Both the position numbers and the translations under genes were made by a program. The notes under the pieces are model-generated. The model ran no database searches, had not been told where the DNA came from, and was given only the letters and a program-made list of their open reading frames with translations. DNA of 64,000 nucleotides from Streptomyces halobius. Lineage in GTDB: Bacteria; Actinomycetota; Actinomycetes; Streptomycetales; Streptomycetaceae. The stretch lies in NCBI RefSeq assembly GCF_023277745.1, contig NZ_CP086322.1, positions 8,432,001 to 8,496,000 of the forward strand, written 5' to 3'. This document shows positions 6,568 through 14,855 of the stretch, piece after piece (positions within the stretch are counted from its first letter, which is position 1; each line of letters begins with the position of its first letter).

Positions 6568-8067
6568 CTAGGCGCTTTCGACGATCCCCTTGAGCTCGCC
6601 TCGTTGTTCCTCGTCTTCGACGACGGCCTTGAGCTTGCCTCGTTGTTCCTCGTCCGCGAGTGCGGTCAGCCTGTTCTCGACATGCGGTGGCAGGTCTCTG
6701 ATGTCGAGCTCGACGCCGGACTTGTGGGAGTGGTCGATGAAGGTCAGCAACGCCTTCGCCCCGGACATGTCCATGTAGGTCACGTCCTTCAGGCTCAGTG
6801 ACAGGTTCGACTGGTCGTCGCGCAGTGTGGTGAAGACACGGTCGACGGACAGGAACGACAGCGGTCCCTCGATGCGATAGGTGTCGGTCTCGTCCTGGAC
6901 GATCGAGGCTTTGTGCTGGCGCGACTGTACGACGTGCACGATGAGCGCCAGGACGACGCCGACGGCGACCGCCACGGTCAGGTCGAGGACGACGGTGACG
7001 ATCATCGTCACGAACATCACGGCGACGTCGCCTCGCGGGGTGACATGCGCCTTGCGCAGGCTCTCCCAGTCGAACATGCCGATCGCGGTCAGGATCAGGA
7101 TCCCCGAAAGGACGGCGAGGGGGATGTACTGCACGACGCCGCCGAGGCCGACCACGAGAGTGAGCAGGATGACGCTGTGCGTGGCCGCCGACACCGCGGT
7201 GCGGCCGCCGCTTTTGATGTTGACCACGGACCTGACGGTCGCGCCGGCACTGGCCAGGCCGCCGAACAGTCCGCTGGCGGCGTTGCCGATGCCCTGGCCG
7301 ATCAGCTCCTTGTTGCTCTTGTGCCGGGTGCCGGTGATGTTGTCCATGACGACCGAGGTCAGCAGGGAGTCGATGGAGCCGAGCAGCGCGATGCTGAGCG
7401 CGGGCAGGAGGAGGGTGAGGACCAGCGACCCGCTGAAATCGGGGATGGTGATCGAGGGTATCGACTCCGGGATCTGGCCTATGTAGTCGATCGCCGAGTT
7501 GAGCGAGACCGGTCCGACGCTCACGTTCTGCAGCAGCGGGTCCGCGAACCGCAGGAGCACCGTCATGATCACGAGCGCGATCAGGCTCGCCGGTATCGAC
7601 TTGATCACTCGGGTGGACACGAGCATGAGCACGACCGTGGCCGCCACCACCAGGAAACTGCTCTGCACCTGGTCCAGCTCGCCCAGGAAGATGATGAGCG
7701 CGATCCCGCCCATGAAGCCCGACACCACGGGGTGGGGTATGTAGCGGACGAGCGAGCCGAGCTTGCAGAGTCCGAACAGGACCTGGAACGCGCCGGCCAT
7801 GATGAACGCGAGGAACGCGCCCTCCAGCCCGTGTGCGGCGATCACTCCGGTGGACACGACGGTGATGGGGCCTGTGGGGCCGGTCACTTGGCCGGGCGTA
7901 CCGCCGAACACCGCCGCGAAGAGTCCGGCGAAGATCGCGCCGTACAGTCCGATGAGCGCGCCCTCGGAGGTGCCGGTGGCGGTGATGCCGAAGGCTATGG
8001 CCAGCGGCAATGCCACGATGGCGACGGTCAGGCCGGACAGGACTTCTTTTGCGATGCGCTGGAGCAT
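6568..8067 (-). CDS. SulP family anion transporter with STAS domain
   Basis: This 499-residue inner-membrane protein has 10-12 transmembrane segments followed by a cytoplasmic STAS domain from about residue 400. SulP proteins move sulfate, bicarbonate or dicarboxylates by symport or exchange; the substrate cannot be fixed here. The signature region GLYGAIFAGLFAAVFGGTPG and the STAS phosphoacceptor region DMSGAKAL are both visible. I start at ATG 8067 because the longer frame adds a hydrophilic stretch unlike the family. The C-terminus ends in two copies of a 13-residue unit (EDEEQRGKLKAVV / EDEEQRGELKGIV) from a 39-bp tandem duplication. It is convergent with the PKS operon. Confidence 0.92.
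   Translation of the reverse strand: MLQRIAKEVLSGLTVAIVALPLAIAFGITATGTSEGALIGLYGAIFAGLFAAVFGGTPGQVTGPTGPITVVSTGVIAAHGLEGAFLAFIMAGAFQVLFGLCKLGSLVRYIPHPVVSGFMGGIALIIFLGELDQVQSSFLVVAATVVLMLVSTRVIKSIPASLIALVIMTVLLRFADPLLQNVSVGPVSLNSAIDYIGQIPESIPSITIPDFSGSLVLTLLLPALSIALLGSIDSLLTSVVMDNITGTRHKSNKELIGQGIGNAASGLFGGLASAGATVRSVVNIKSGGRTAVSAATHSVILLTLVVGLGGVVQYIPLAVLSGILILTAIGMFDWESLRKAHVTPRGDVAVMFVTMIVTVVLDLTVAVAVGVVLALIVHVVQSRQHKASIVQDETDTYRIEGPLSFLSVDRVFTTLRDDQSNLSLSLKDVTYMDMSGAKALLTFIDHSHKSGVELDIRDLPPHVENRLTALADEEQRGKLKAVVEDEEQRGELKGIVESA
6588..6660. repeat. 39-bp tandem duplication at the SulP C-terminus
   Basis: Copy one starts at 6588 and copy two at 6627. Each reads CCTTGAGCTYGCCTCGTTGT followed by TCCTCGTC. 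Being 13 codons long, it keeps the frame and adds a second charged helix unit after the STAS domain. Confidence 0.85.
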
Positions 8068-8597
8068 CGGCCCCCACTTCGGTCGACAGACAGGAAAAAA
8101 GCTCGACCGCGTCGGGGCCGAGCTGCCGACCAGACTTCCCGGCACACCAGGAGTAAAGGTGCCGTATGAATTACTTCAAGGCAAGGTAAAAAGCCACCAT
8201 GTGAAATCCGCCACGTGCTTCGGCGACCGGCGTCGGCGCCTTCTGAGGGGCTTCGTTACGCGATCAGCGGCCACTGGGGAGGTGCCGCGGGACCCGGCTG
8301 CGACGCGGTCGCGCCGGCCTGGTGAGTCGGCGGGCGCGGGCCGGGCGTGGAGTGCCGCGTGGGGAAGCGGCTGTGACCATCCGTGTGCCGGATCCTGCGC
8401 GATGACGGCGGTGTCGTGACCCGCCAGGCGCAGGCGACGTGACCGCTGCCATCTGGCCTCCTCCCGCCGGGGACGGCCGGCGGGAGGGGGGTGGGCGTTG
8501 CGTTTGTGGCCTTATGGGAGCGGGGGAGGCCGGCCCATGGCCTTACGGGGGGAGCGAGTTGCGGCTCAAAGGCGAAAGGGGGATGTGGTCCCTGGCC
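8068..8597. other. Intergenic region: SulP promoter side and regulator terminator
   Basis: No credible gene. The stretch 8156-8215 is clearly richer in A/T and lies upstream of the SulP gene, so it probably holds that promoter; I could not fix its boxes. TGGCCTTAYGGG-type repeats recur near 8507, 8539 and 8592. Confidence 0.5.
8460..8487 (-). terminator. 11-bp perfect hairpin downstream of the winged-helix regulator
   Basis: CCTCCCGCCGG (8460-8470) pairs exactly with 8477-8487 around a six-base loop, 111 bp after the regulator's stop. A run of G follows on the plus strand. Confidence 0.75.
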
Positions 8598-9164
8598 TTA
8601 CGGGTGCGGCAGGTACTTGTACCCGATGCCGAAGACGGTGCTGATGGAGTCGCGTGCGCGCGGGCCCAGGCGCCGTCGCAGCCGGGCGATGTGCACGTCG
8701 ACGGTGCGGGCGCTGGAGTGGCAGGTGGGCCAGACGGCGCTCATCAGCTGCTCGCGGGTGAAGGCGCGCTGTGGATGCAGGACGAGATGGGCGAGCAGAT
8801 CGAATTCCAGCCGGGGCAGGCAGATTTGGCGTCCGTCGACGGATATCGTTCTGGCCGCCGTGTCGATCTGGATCGCGTCCTGGGCCGCGACGGGCCGCAT
8901 GGGGCCCCGGGCGGGTGCGGGAGCGGCTTCACCGCCTGGTGGCGCCAGGATGATGTGGACCTCGTCCGAGGGGAGCCGGCGGAACGATACCGGTTCGAGG
9001 TCGTGCAGGGTGAGTTGCCACTTGCCGTCCGGAAGTCGGTCGACTGCCAGAGGTGGCCCTTCGCCCGGCCCGGCGTCCGCCGGCTGGCCGACCCCGGCCT
9101 CCGGTTGCAACGTAAGGGTCGTCGAGGAGTTCATGAACATGGTCTCGGCCCATTCCTCTTGCAA
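8598..9164 (-). CDS. Orphan OmpR/PhoB-type winged-helix transcriptional regulator
   Basis: The protein has 188 residues. The C-terminal 95 are a complete OmpR/PhoB DNA-binding domain: ISVDGRQICLPRLEFDLLAHL, REQLMSAVW, then the recognition helix region RTVDVHIARLRRRLG and the wing GIGYKYLP. No receiver domain is present. The first 90 residues are Pro/Ala-rich and unlike any sensor I recognise. It may work without phosphorylation, or with an effector bound by its N-terminus. Start choice is uncertain: TTG at 9164, or ATG at 9140 or 9134. Neighbouring genes run the same way but are far apart. Confidence 0.85.
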   Translation of the reverse strand: MQEEWAETMFMNSSTTLTLQPEAGVGQPADAGPGEGPPLAVDRLPDGKWQLTLHDLEPVSFRRLPSDEVHIILAPPGGEAAPAPARGPMRPVAAQDAIQIDTAARTISVDGRQICLPRLEFDLLAHLVLHPQRAFTREQLMSAVWPTCHSSARTVDVHIARLRRRLGPRARDSISTVFGIGYKYLPHP

Positions 9165-9753
9165 AGCAGGCGTGTACGGACAGACATGGCGGTGCTCGAC
9201 GTTCGGTGTGCGGACCGGCTGCGGGGCGGTCGCGACGCGGTCCAGCGCCGAGGTGGGGCGCTCGCGTCATGCCCGTACTCAGCCATGACGTGATGGGCGC
9301 CACGGCTCCGGTCCAGACGAACGCTACATGTGATCACGTGCTTCCGGAAAGTAGCATCCGCTAATCCGCGTTGGTCTTTGAGCCGTTTTCAGGCCGAAGC
9401 GATGCGGTGTCAGGTGACGGTTGAACCATCCCGTCCGCGCACCCCCTGACCTTGGTTCAGTGGCTGTGTGACGAACTCGTGAAGGGCATGGGCCCGGCTG
9501 CGGAGAGGAAGTGAAAGGGCTCGATCGCGACCCCGGCGGCGATCTCGCGGCTCACCAGCCCCAGTCGGGCGTGGCTGAAAACCGACTGCGAACTGGCGTG
9601 GATCTATGAACAGTTGCTGAACGGAATGTGTCGGGGGGAGGTTTTCCGGCGTGGGAGGCTCACTGCGGGCCGTCGGCCACCACCGGATACGGGACATGGT
9701 CGCGCTGACGGCGCATGGCACCGGCGACGACCTCACGGCGTCCGGCAGCGAGC
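9165..9753. other. Intergenic region upstream of the winged-helix regulator
   Basis: No gene is supported. At 9326-9350 there is a GATCAC palindrome (ACATGTGATCACGTGC) followed by TTCCGGAA. TGATCACGTGC is shared with the operator cluster upstream of the RiPP precursor at 1916-1926. The remainder (9400-9650) contains short protein-like scraps on both strands but nothing continuous. Confidence 0.45.
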
Positions 9754-10578
9754 TCAGGGCATCGCACCGGGGCCCGGCGGGCCGTCGACCGGGTGGCCGA
9801 GCCGCGCGCGGGCCCTGCGGTACAGCCGCCAGCCTTTCGTCTGGAGGGATTCGGGCAGCGGCGCGGCAGGCGCGCCCATGCCGAGCGTCCACCGTGTGAA
9901 GCGCTCCGGCGAGGTGTCGGCGCGCACCAACAGGCGGGCGATACGCAGCGGCTCGTCGGTGACGGCGCTGAACGCGTTGCGGATGGCGCATCCCGACGTC
10001 CAGCCGGCCTTCTGTACGGCGCGGCGGACGGCGGCGCTGGAATAGCCGTGCGGGTAGGCGAAGGCGTGGACCCGGTGGCCGAGCGCGTCCTCCAGCTGCC
10101 GCTTGTTGTCGACGATCTCGTGCCATGCCTGCCGGGCGGGCAGGGTGTCCAGCTGCGCATGCGTGGCGGAGTGTCCGCCGATGTCGAAGCCCAGGGCGTC
10201 GAGGGTGGCGATCTGGCGCCAGGAGAGCATGCGGGCGGGCGGCAGCAGACTGCCTTCGGGGCGGCCGTCGGGCGCGGGGACGGCACCGGTGGTGACGAAC
10301 ACCGTCGCGGGCAGCGAACGGTCGGTGAGCAGCGGCGTCACCGCCGAGTAGAAGTCGGCGAACCCGTCGTCGAAGGTGAGCACGGCGCAGCGGGCCGGCA
10401 GCGGCGGGCCGCCCCGCATCGCGTCGACCAGCCGCCGCAGCGGCACCACGGTGAGCCCGGCGTCGGCGATCCGGTCGAGCTGCTCGGCGAAGACCCGCGG
10501 CGTCACCGCATAGGGGGCGATCCACGCGGCGGGATCGTCGCTCACCGAGTGGTAGAGGAAGACGGGCACGGCACTCAT
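9754..10578 (-). CDS. Polysaccharide deacetylase (NodB / carbohydrate esterase 4)
   Basis: This 274-residue metal-dependent deacetylase should remove N-acetyl groups from a cell-wall or capsular glycan. CE4 motifs are visible: TFDDGFADFY near residue 105 (catalytic and metal-binding Asp), the metal-binding HSATH near 158 and FAYPHGYSS near 195. There is no clear signal peptide: the N-terminus MSAVPVFLYHSVSDDP goes straight into the fold. It is therefore cytoplasmic, or exported with a partner. I use ATG 10578 because the longer frame reads into intergenic repeats. It stands alone on its strand. Confidence 0.9.
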   Translation of the reverse strand: MSAVPVFLYHSVSDDPAAWIAPYAVTPRVFAEQLDRIADAGLTVVPLRRLVDAMRGGPPLPARCAVLTFDDGFADFYSAVTPLLTDRSLPATVFVTTGAVPAPDGRPEGSLLPPARMLSWRQIATLDALGFDIGGHSATHAQLDTLPARQAWHEIVDNKRQLEDALGHRVHAFAYPHGYSSAAVRRAVQKAGWTSGCAIRNAFSAVTDEPLRIARLLVRADTSPERFTRWTLGMGAPAAPLPESLQTKGWRLYRRARARLGHPVDGPPGPGAMP

Positions 10579-10730
10579 GCCGAAGCCTCGCTCCGCTCGG
10601 CCTCGCATTCGCGAGGCGCGCACCCTCCCATGATTCGCTCGCGACGCTCGCTCATGCCGAAGCCTCGCTGTGCTCGCTCATGCCGACCCCTTCGTTCGGC
10701 CTCGCATCCGCTCGGCGCCCGCGCCGGAGA
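10574..10730. repeat. Imperfect direct repeats upstream of the deacetylase gene
   Basis: CTCATGCCGAAGCCTCGCT occurs at 10574-10592 and 10651-10669, and a shortened CTCATGCCGA at 10677. Each lies near CGGCCTCGCAT (about 10598 and 10697). The repeats include the deacetylase start codon, so extra near-identical start regions sit upstream. The remaining upstream sequence to 10862 holds no supported gene. Confidence 0.65.
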
Positions 10731-10862
10731 CCCCCACGGACCCGCCGCCGGGCCACGCGACAGCGGGCCGCGGAAGCCCGCGGCCCGCGGCGCCGTCACG
10801 CACCGGTACGGCACCCGGGCGGCGGGCCTTTCTCCTCCCTCAGGTGTCGGCTCTCGGGACCC

Positions 10863-11066
10863 TCACGGCAGATACCGCTCGATGACGCCGGGCCCTTCCT
10901 CGGCGATGAGCCGTCTGGCCCATTCGATGCTCGCGGGTGTGGGCTCGCGCCCGGAAGCCTTCACCAGGTCCTCCGGGTCATAAGGCCGCTCGCTGCCGGT
11001 GAAGAGCTCCGCCGGCCGCTGCGGCCGCTGTCGTTCGTCCGAACTCTCCGTGCTGTTCGTCGTCAC
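10863..11066 (-). CDS. Small conserved hypothetical protein
   Basis: A 67-residue soluble protein with a polar N-terminus (Ser/Glu/Arg-rich) and a conserved-looking C-terminal half RPYDPEDLVKASGREPTPAS followed by a helix ending GPGVIERYLP. AGGAGG precedes the ATG. It follows the SpoIIE-type phosphatase gene on the same strand by 163 bp. Function unknown; no catalytic motif or membrane segment is seen. Confidence 0.75.
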   Translation of the reverse strand: MTTNSTESSDERQRPQRPAELFTGSERPYDPEDLVKASGREPTPASIEWARRLIAEEGPGVIERYLP

Positions 11067-11229
11067 AGATCCTCCTCTTTCCGCGCCCGCCGCGTCCCCT
11101 GGGACGGCTGCTTTGTTCCATCATGAGGCCGCCTCCGAACACCCGCACGATGTGCGACGGCCCGCTCCCTCCGGGGCCGTCTTTCCGGGCCCGTCGCTCC
11201 GGGGTTCCGGGCGAATCTCTCCGGGCCGG

Positions 11230-13671
11230 TCAGCCGACCGGGCGCGGCGCCCCCGGATAGCTCGGCGGGAACGCCTGCTCGGTCCAGATCGTCTTGCCGT
11301 GCGGCGTGTAGCGCGTGCCCCAGCGCTGGACGAGCTGCGCGACGATGAACAGCCCCCGCCCGCCCTCGTCGTCACTCGCGGCGTGGCGCAGGTGGGGCGA
11401 GGTGTGGCCGGTGTCCGAGACCTCGGTCAGCAGGGTCAGATCCCGCAGCAGACGCAGATGCAGCGGCCCGGCGGCATGCCGGACGGCGTTGGTGACCAGC
11501 TCGCTGACCGTGAGTTCCGTCGCGTACGACAGCTCCTCCAGCCCCCATTCCCGCAACTGCCCGGTGGCCAGCTCGCGGGCCGTGCCCACGGCGGTCGGCT
11601 CGGCGGGCAGCTCCCAGGCCGCGACCTGCCGGGCGTCCAGCTCGCGGGTGCGCACCAGCAGCAGCGCCGAGTCGTCCGGCGCCTTCCCGTCGGGCAGCAG
11701 CTCCGCCAGCGCGTGGTCGCACAGCTCCTCCAGCGGTCGGTGATGATCGCCGAGCACCCGGCCCAGGGTCGCCAGCCCGACGTCGATATCCCGGCTGCGC
11801 GCCTCCACCAGCCCGTCGGTGAACAGCGCCACCAGGCTGCCCACCGGCAGCTCGACCTCCAGGGACTCGAAGGGCAGACCGCCCAGCCCCAGCGGTGGTC
11901 CCGGCGGCAGCTCCGGGAAGTACATACCCCCCTCGGGGTCGACGACGGCCGGCGGCAGATGCCCGGCCCGCGCCATGGTGCAGCACCGCGAAACCGGGTC
12001 GTAGACGGCATAGAGGCAGGTCACGCCGGTGGCCGCGTCGTCCGGGCCGCCGCCGGTGCCGAGGGTGGTCGGCTGCCCTTTCGCGGACGGCCCCACCAGG
12101 TCGTCCAGTCGGCTCAGCAGCTCATCGGGGGAGAGATCCAGCGCGGCGAGCGCGCGCACCGTCGTACGCAGCCGCCCCATCGTGGCCGCCGCCTGGAGGC
12201 CATGGCCGACCACATCCCCGACGACCAGCCCGACCCGGGTGCCGGACAGCCCGATGACGTCGAACCAGTCGCCGCCGACGCCGGCCCGGTTGTCGCTCGG
12301 CAGGTAGCGGTAGGCCAGATCGACCGCGGACTGTGTCGGCAGGTGCTGCGGCAGCAGATTGCGCTGGAGGGTCAGTGCGGCGGCGTGCTCGCGGGCGAAG
12401 CGGCGGGCGTTGTCGAGGCAGACCGCGGTACGGGTGACCAGCTCGTCGGCGAGATCGATCTCTCCGCTGTCGAAGACGGACGGAAGCGTGCCGCGCACGA
12501 AGGTCACCAACCCCAGCAGGGTGTGCCCGGACCGCATCGGCACGACCATGGTGCTCTCCGAACGCACCCTGCCGCCGGAGGAGAGGCTGCGGTACTGGAG
12601 CGAGCCGGGCGGGTAGTCGACCCGGTACGGGGCGGGGTGCGGCCCGGCGGGCGCCGTCCCGGCACCCGTGCGCGGGTCGTCGGGCACGTGGACGGAGCGG
12701 GACGCGACACGGACCAGGGCGGGCACGGCGCCCTCGCCGGGTTCCGGCTCCTCGCCCTCCAGCACGGACTGCACCAGGTCCACGGTGACCGCGGCCGCGA
12801 AATCCGGCACCGCCACCTCGGTGATCTCCCGGGCGGTGACCGTCATATCGAGCGTGGTGCCGATCCGGGTACCGGCCTCCACCAGGAGGTTGAGCCGGCG
12901 CTGCGCCTGGTAGCGGTCGGTGATGTCGAAGGCGTCCTCGCACACCCCGAGCACCCGCCCGTCGGCGTCCTGCAGCCGGTAATAGGAGCAGGACCAGACG
13001 TGTTCGGTGCCCGGATCGGTCGGCAGACAGCCGACGAAGTGCAGATCGAGCATTGATTCACCGGTGGACAGCACCCGTCCCATCACCGCGCGCAGCGTCG
13101 TCGGATACCCCTCCGAGACGAACTCACCGGTCGGATACAGGTCCTCGGCCCGCTTGCCGAGGAGTGCTCGCAGCGGCAGCCCGACCTCCCGGGCGTAGGT
13201 CGCGTTGAACCAGGTCAGCCGCAGATCGGTGTCATAGATGGCCAGGCCCAGCGGGGACTGGGTGGCCAGTCCGTGCAGCATCGACTGCCGGGACTCCCAC
13301 ACCCGCAGACCGTCCAGCGCGGCCGCCACGAGCACCCGCGCGGGCGCCGTCCCCGCGTCGCCGCCGGCCGCGGTCAGTGGACAGGTCGTCGTCGCCACCC
13401 GCAGCAGCCGGCCGTCCCGATGCCGCGCCGTACGGGCCTCGCTGCCGCTGAACGGGGCCGGGGGCGACCCTGCGACGGGCACCGGACCGGGCGGCAGGAA
13501 GGTATCGACATGCTGCCCGACGATGTCCTGCGAGGAGTAGCCGAGCAGCCGCTCGGCGGCCGCGCTCCAGCCGATGACCCGGCCATGGGCGTCCAGAACC
13601 GCGGTGGCCGCCCTGGTGACGTCGAGGGGGCCACGGAAGTCGGCGCTCTCCGCCGCGTCCCATGCGTTCAT
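11230..13671 (-). CDS. PAS-PAS-GAF-SpoIIE (PP2C) phosphatase with C-terminal anti-sigma-type kinase domain
   Basis: This 813-residue signalling protein has, in order: PAS (about 15-100), a second PAS (about 140-245), GAF (about 260-420), SpoIIE/PP2C phosphatase (about 450-670) and an RsbW-like HATPase (about 690-805). PP2C metal sites appear in GGDWFDVIGL and LFTDGLVEAR. The ATPase N-box ELVTNAVRHA is present. Such proteins control anti-anti-sigma phosphorylation and are abundant in Streptomyces. No anti-anti-sigma gene lies beside it, so its target is unknown. ATG 13671 is chosen; the frame extends upstream but that part is unlike any domain. Confidence 0.92.
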   Translation of the reverse strand: MNAWDAAESADFRGPLDVTRAATAVLDAHGRVIGWSAAAERLLGYSSQDIVGQHVDTFLPPGPVPVAGSPPAPFSGSEARTARHRDGRLLRVATTTCPLTAAGGDAGTAPARVLVAAALDGLRVWESRQSMLHGLATQSPLGLAIYDTDLRLTWFNATYAREVGLPLRALLGKRAEDLYPTGEFVSEGYPTTLRAVMGRVLSTGESMLDLHFVGCLPTDPGTEHVWSCSYYRLQDADGRVLGVCEDAFDITDRYQAQRRLNLLVEAGTRIGTTLDMTVTAREITEVAVPDFAAAVTVDLVQSVLEGEEPEPGEGAVPALVRVASRSVHVPDDPRTGAGTAPAGPHPAPYRVDYPPGSLQYRSLSSGGRVRSESTMVVPMRSGHTLLGLVTFVRGTLPSVFDSGEIDLADELVTRTAVCLDNARRFAREHAAALTLQRNLLPQHLPTQSAVDLAYRYLPSDNRAGVGGDWFDVIGLSGTRVGLVVGDVVGHGLQAAATMGRLRTTVRALAALDLSPDELLSRLDDLVGPSAKGQPTTLGTGGGPDDAATGVTCLYAVYDPVSRCCTMARAGHLPPAVVDPEGGMYFPELPPGPPLGLGGLPFESLEVELPVGSLVALFTDGLVEARSRDIDVGLATLGRVLGDHHRPLEELCDHALAELLPDGKAPDDSALLLVRTRELDARQVAAWELPAEPTAVGTARELATGQLREWGLEELSYATELTVSELVTNAVRHAAGPLHLRLLRDLTLLTEVSDTGHTSPHLRHAASDDEGGRGLFIVAQLVQRWGTRYTPHGKTIWTEQAFPPSYPGAPRPVG

Positions 13672-13813
13672 GGCCTCAATCCAGCCGGTCCGGTAGTTAC
13701 AGCATCGAGCCGGAACAAGACGGGCACAACCGCGAACCGTGCCCTGCCGCCCTTGTGCGGCCCCGCCTCCGCGCTGGCAGAGTGGGAAGGGGCGCTGAGC
13801 ACAGGAGGCAGCC

Positions 13814-14623
13814 ATGTCGGCCGAACGCCCCACCCCTGTTCCGCACCGCGGCGCTCCGTGCTGGGTCAGCCTGCTGGCCCGCGACCTCGGGGCCGCGCAG
13901 GACTTCTACGCCACGGTCCTCGGCTGGACCTTCCGCCCGGCCGCGCTGGGGGAGGAGTTCACCGTCGCGATGTCCGACGGCCAGCCCGTCGCGGGCATCG
14001 GCGCGGTCGTTCCGAACCTTCAGGTCGCGGTCGCCTGGACCGCCTACTTCGCCGTCGACAACGCGGACGCCACCGCGGCCCGGATCCGCGAGCGCGGCGC
14101 GACGGTCGCCGTCGGACCGCTCCGCATAGGCCCCGGCCGCGCCGCCCTCGCCGCCGACCCGCACGGCGCGGCCTTCGGCTTCTGGGAGGGGCAGACCCTG
14201 CCCTGGTCGGTCGGGCGGGGCAATGCGCCGGCGTGGCTGGAACTGCGCACCCGGGACGCGTTCGCCGCCGCCATCTTCTACGCGGAGGTCTTCGGCTGGG
14301 CCGCCGGGGAGCCGGGCGGCGTCGATGTGACGTACGAGGACGAGCAGGTCATCGTGCGCGACGGCGGCCACACGGTCGCCGCGCTGCGCGGCGGCGCCGT
14401 CGAGGCCGCCCCCGACCCGCGTATCCGCCCCCAGTGGCACGTCCACTTCCCGGTCCGTGACATCGATGTGGTGACCTCGGCGGCCATGGCCTCCGGCGGC
14501 ACCGTCCTGCCCGTGGAACCGGCACCGGAGCAGGGGCGCGCAGCGGCACGACAGGCCGTCATACGTGACCCGGACGGCGGCCTCTTCACCGTCACGGAAG
14601 CGCCCCGGCAACACCCTTCCTGA
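13814..14623 (+). CDS. VOC (glyoxalase/dioxygenase fold) family protein, two domains
   Basis: The 269-residue protein consists of two tandem vicinal-oxygen-chelate domains (about 10-125 and 140-260), each opening with a FYA-type helix (AAQDFYATVLGW; AAIFYAEVFGW). AGGAGG precedes the ATG. A close paralogue is at 56214-57005, with the same architecture and near-identical segments such as LELRTRDAF and DPDGGLFTV. Members of this family include antibiotic-binding, lyase and hydroxylase-like proteins; nothing here fixes a substrate. Confidence 0.88.
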   Translation: MSAERPTPVPHRGAPCWVSLLARDLGAAQDFYATVLGWTFRPAALGEEFTVAMSDGQPVAGIGAVVPNLQVAVAWTAYFAVDNADATAARIRERGATVAVGPLRIGPGRAALAADPHGAAFGFWEGQTLPWSVGRGNAPAWLELRTRDAFAAAIFYAEVFGWAAGEPGGVDVTYEDEQVIVRDGGHTVAALRGGAVEAAPDPRIRPQWHVHFPVRDIDVVTSAAMASGGTVLPVEPAPEQGRAAARQAVIRDPDGGLFTVTEAPRQHPS

Positions 14624-14716
14624 AAATAGGGGCACTTGACCACTCCGGGGGACAGGCCGCTCAGCTCCGCGTACGACTCGTTGATGCCGTAGCGGCGCTG
14701 CCGGACCCGTACTGCC

Positions 14717-14760
14717 AGCGGTCCCGTCCTCCTTCGCCGTTGAGGGCCGACGGGACCGCT
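14717..14760. terminator. Bidirectional terminator, 12-bp perfect stem
   Basis: AGCGGTCCCGTC (14717-14728) pairs exactly with 14749-14760 around a 20-base loop, between the convergent VOC and protease genes. Confidence 0.8.
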
Positions 14761-14855
14761 GACGCCCAGTCAATTCGGCTGCCACGCAGGGCTCGTGCGG
14801 CTTCGTATGGCTCGTACTGGCTCGCACGCGGTCGGTTCGACGAACTCGTACGCGG

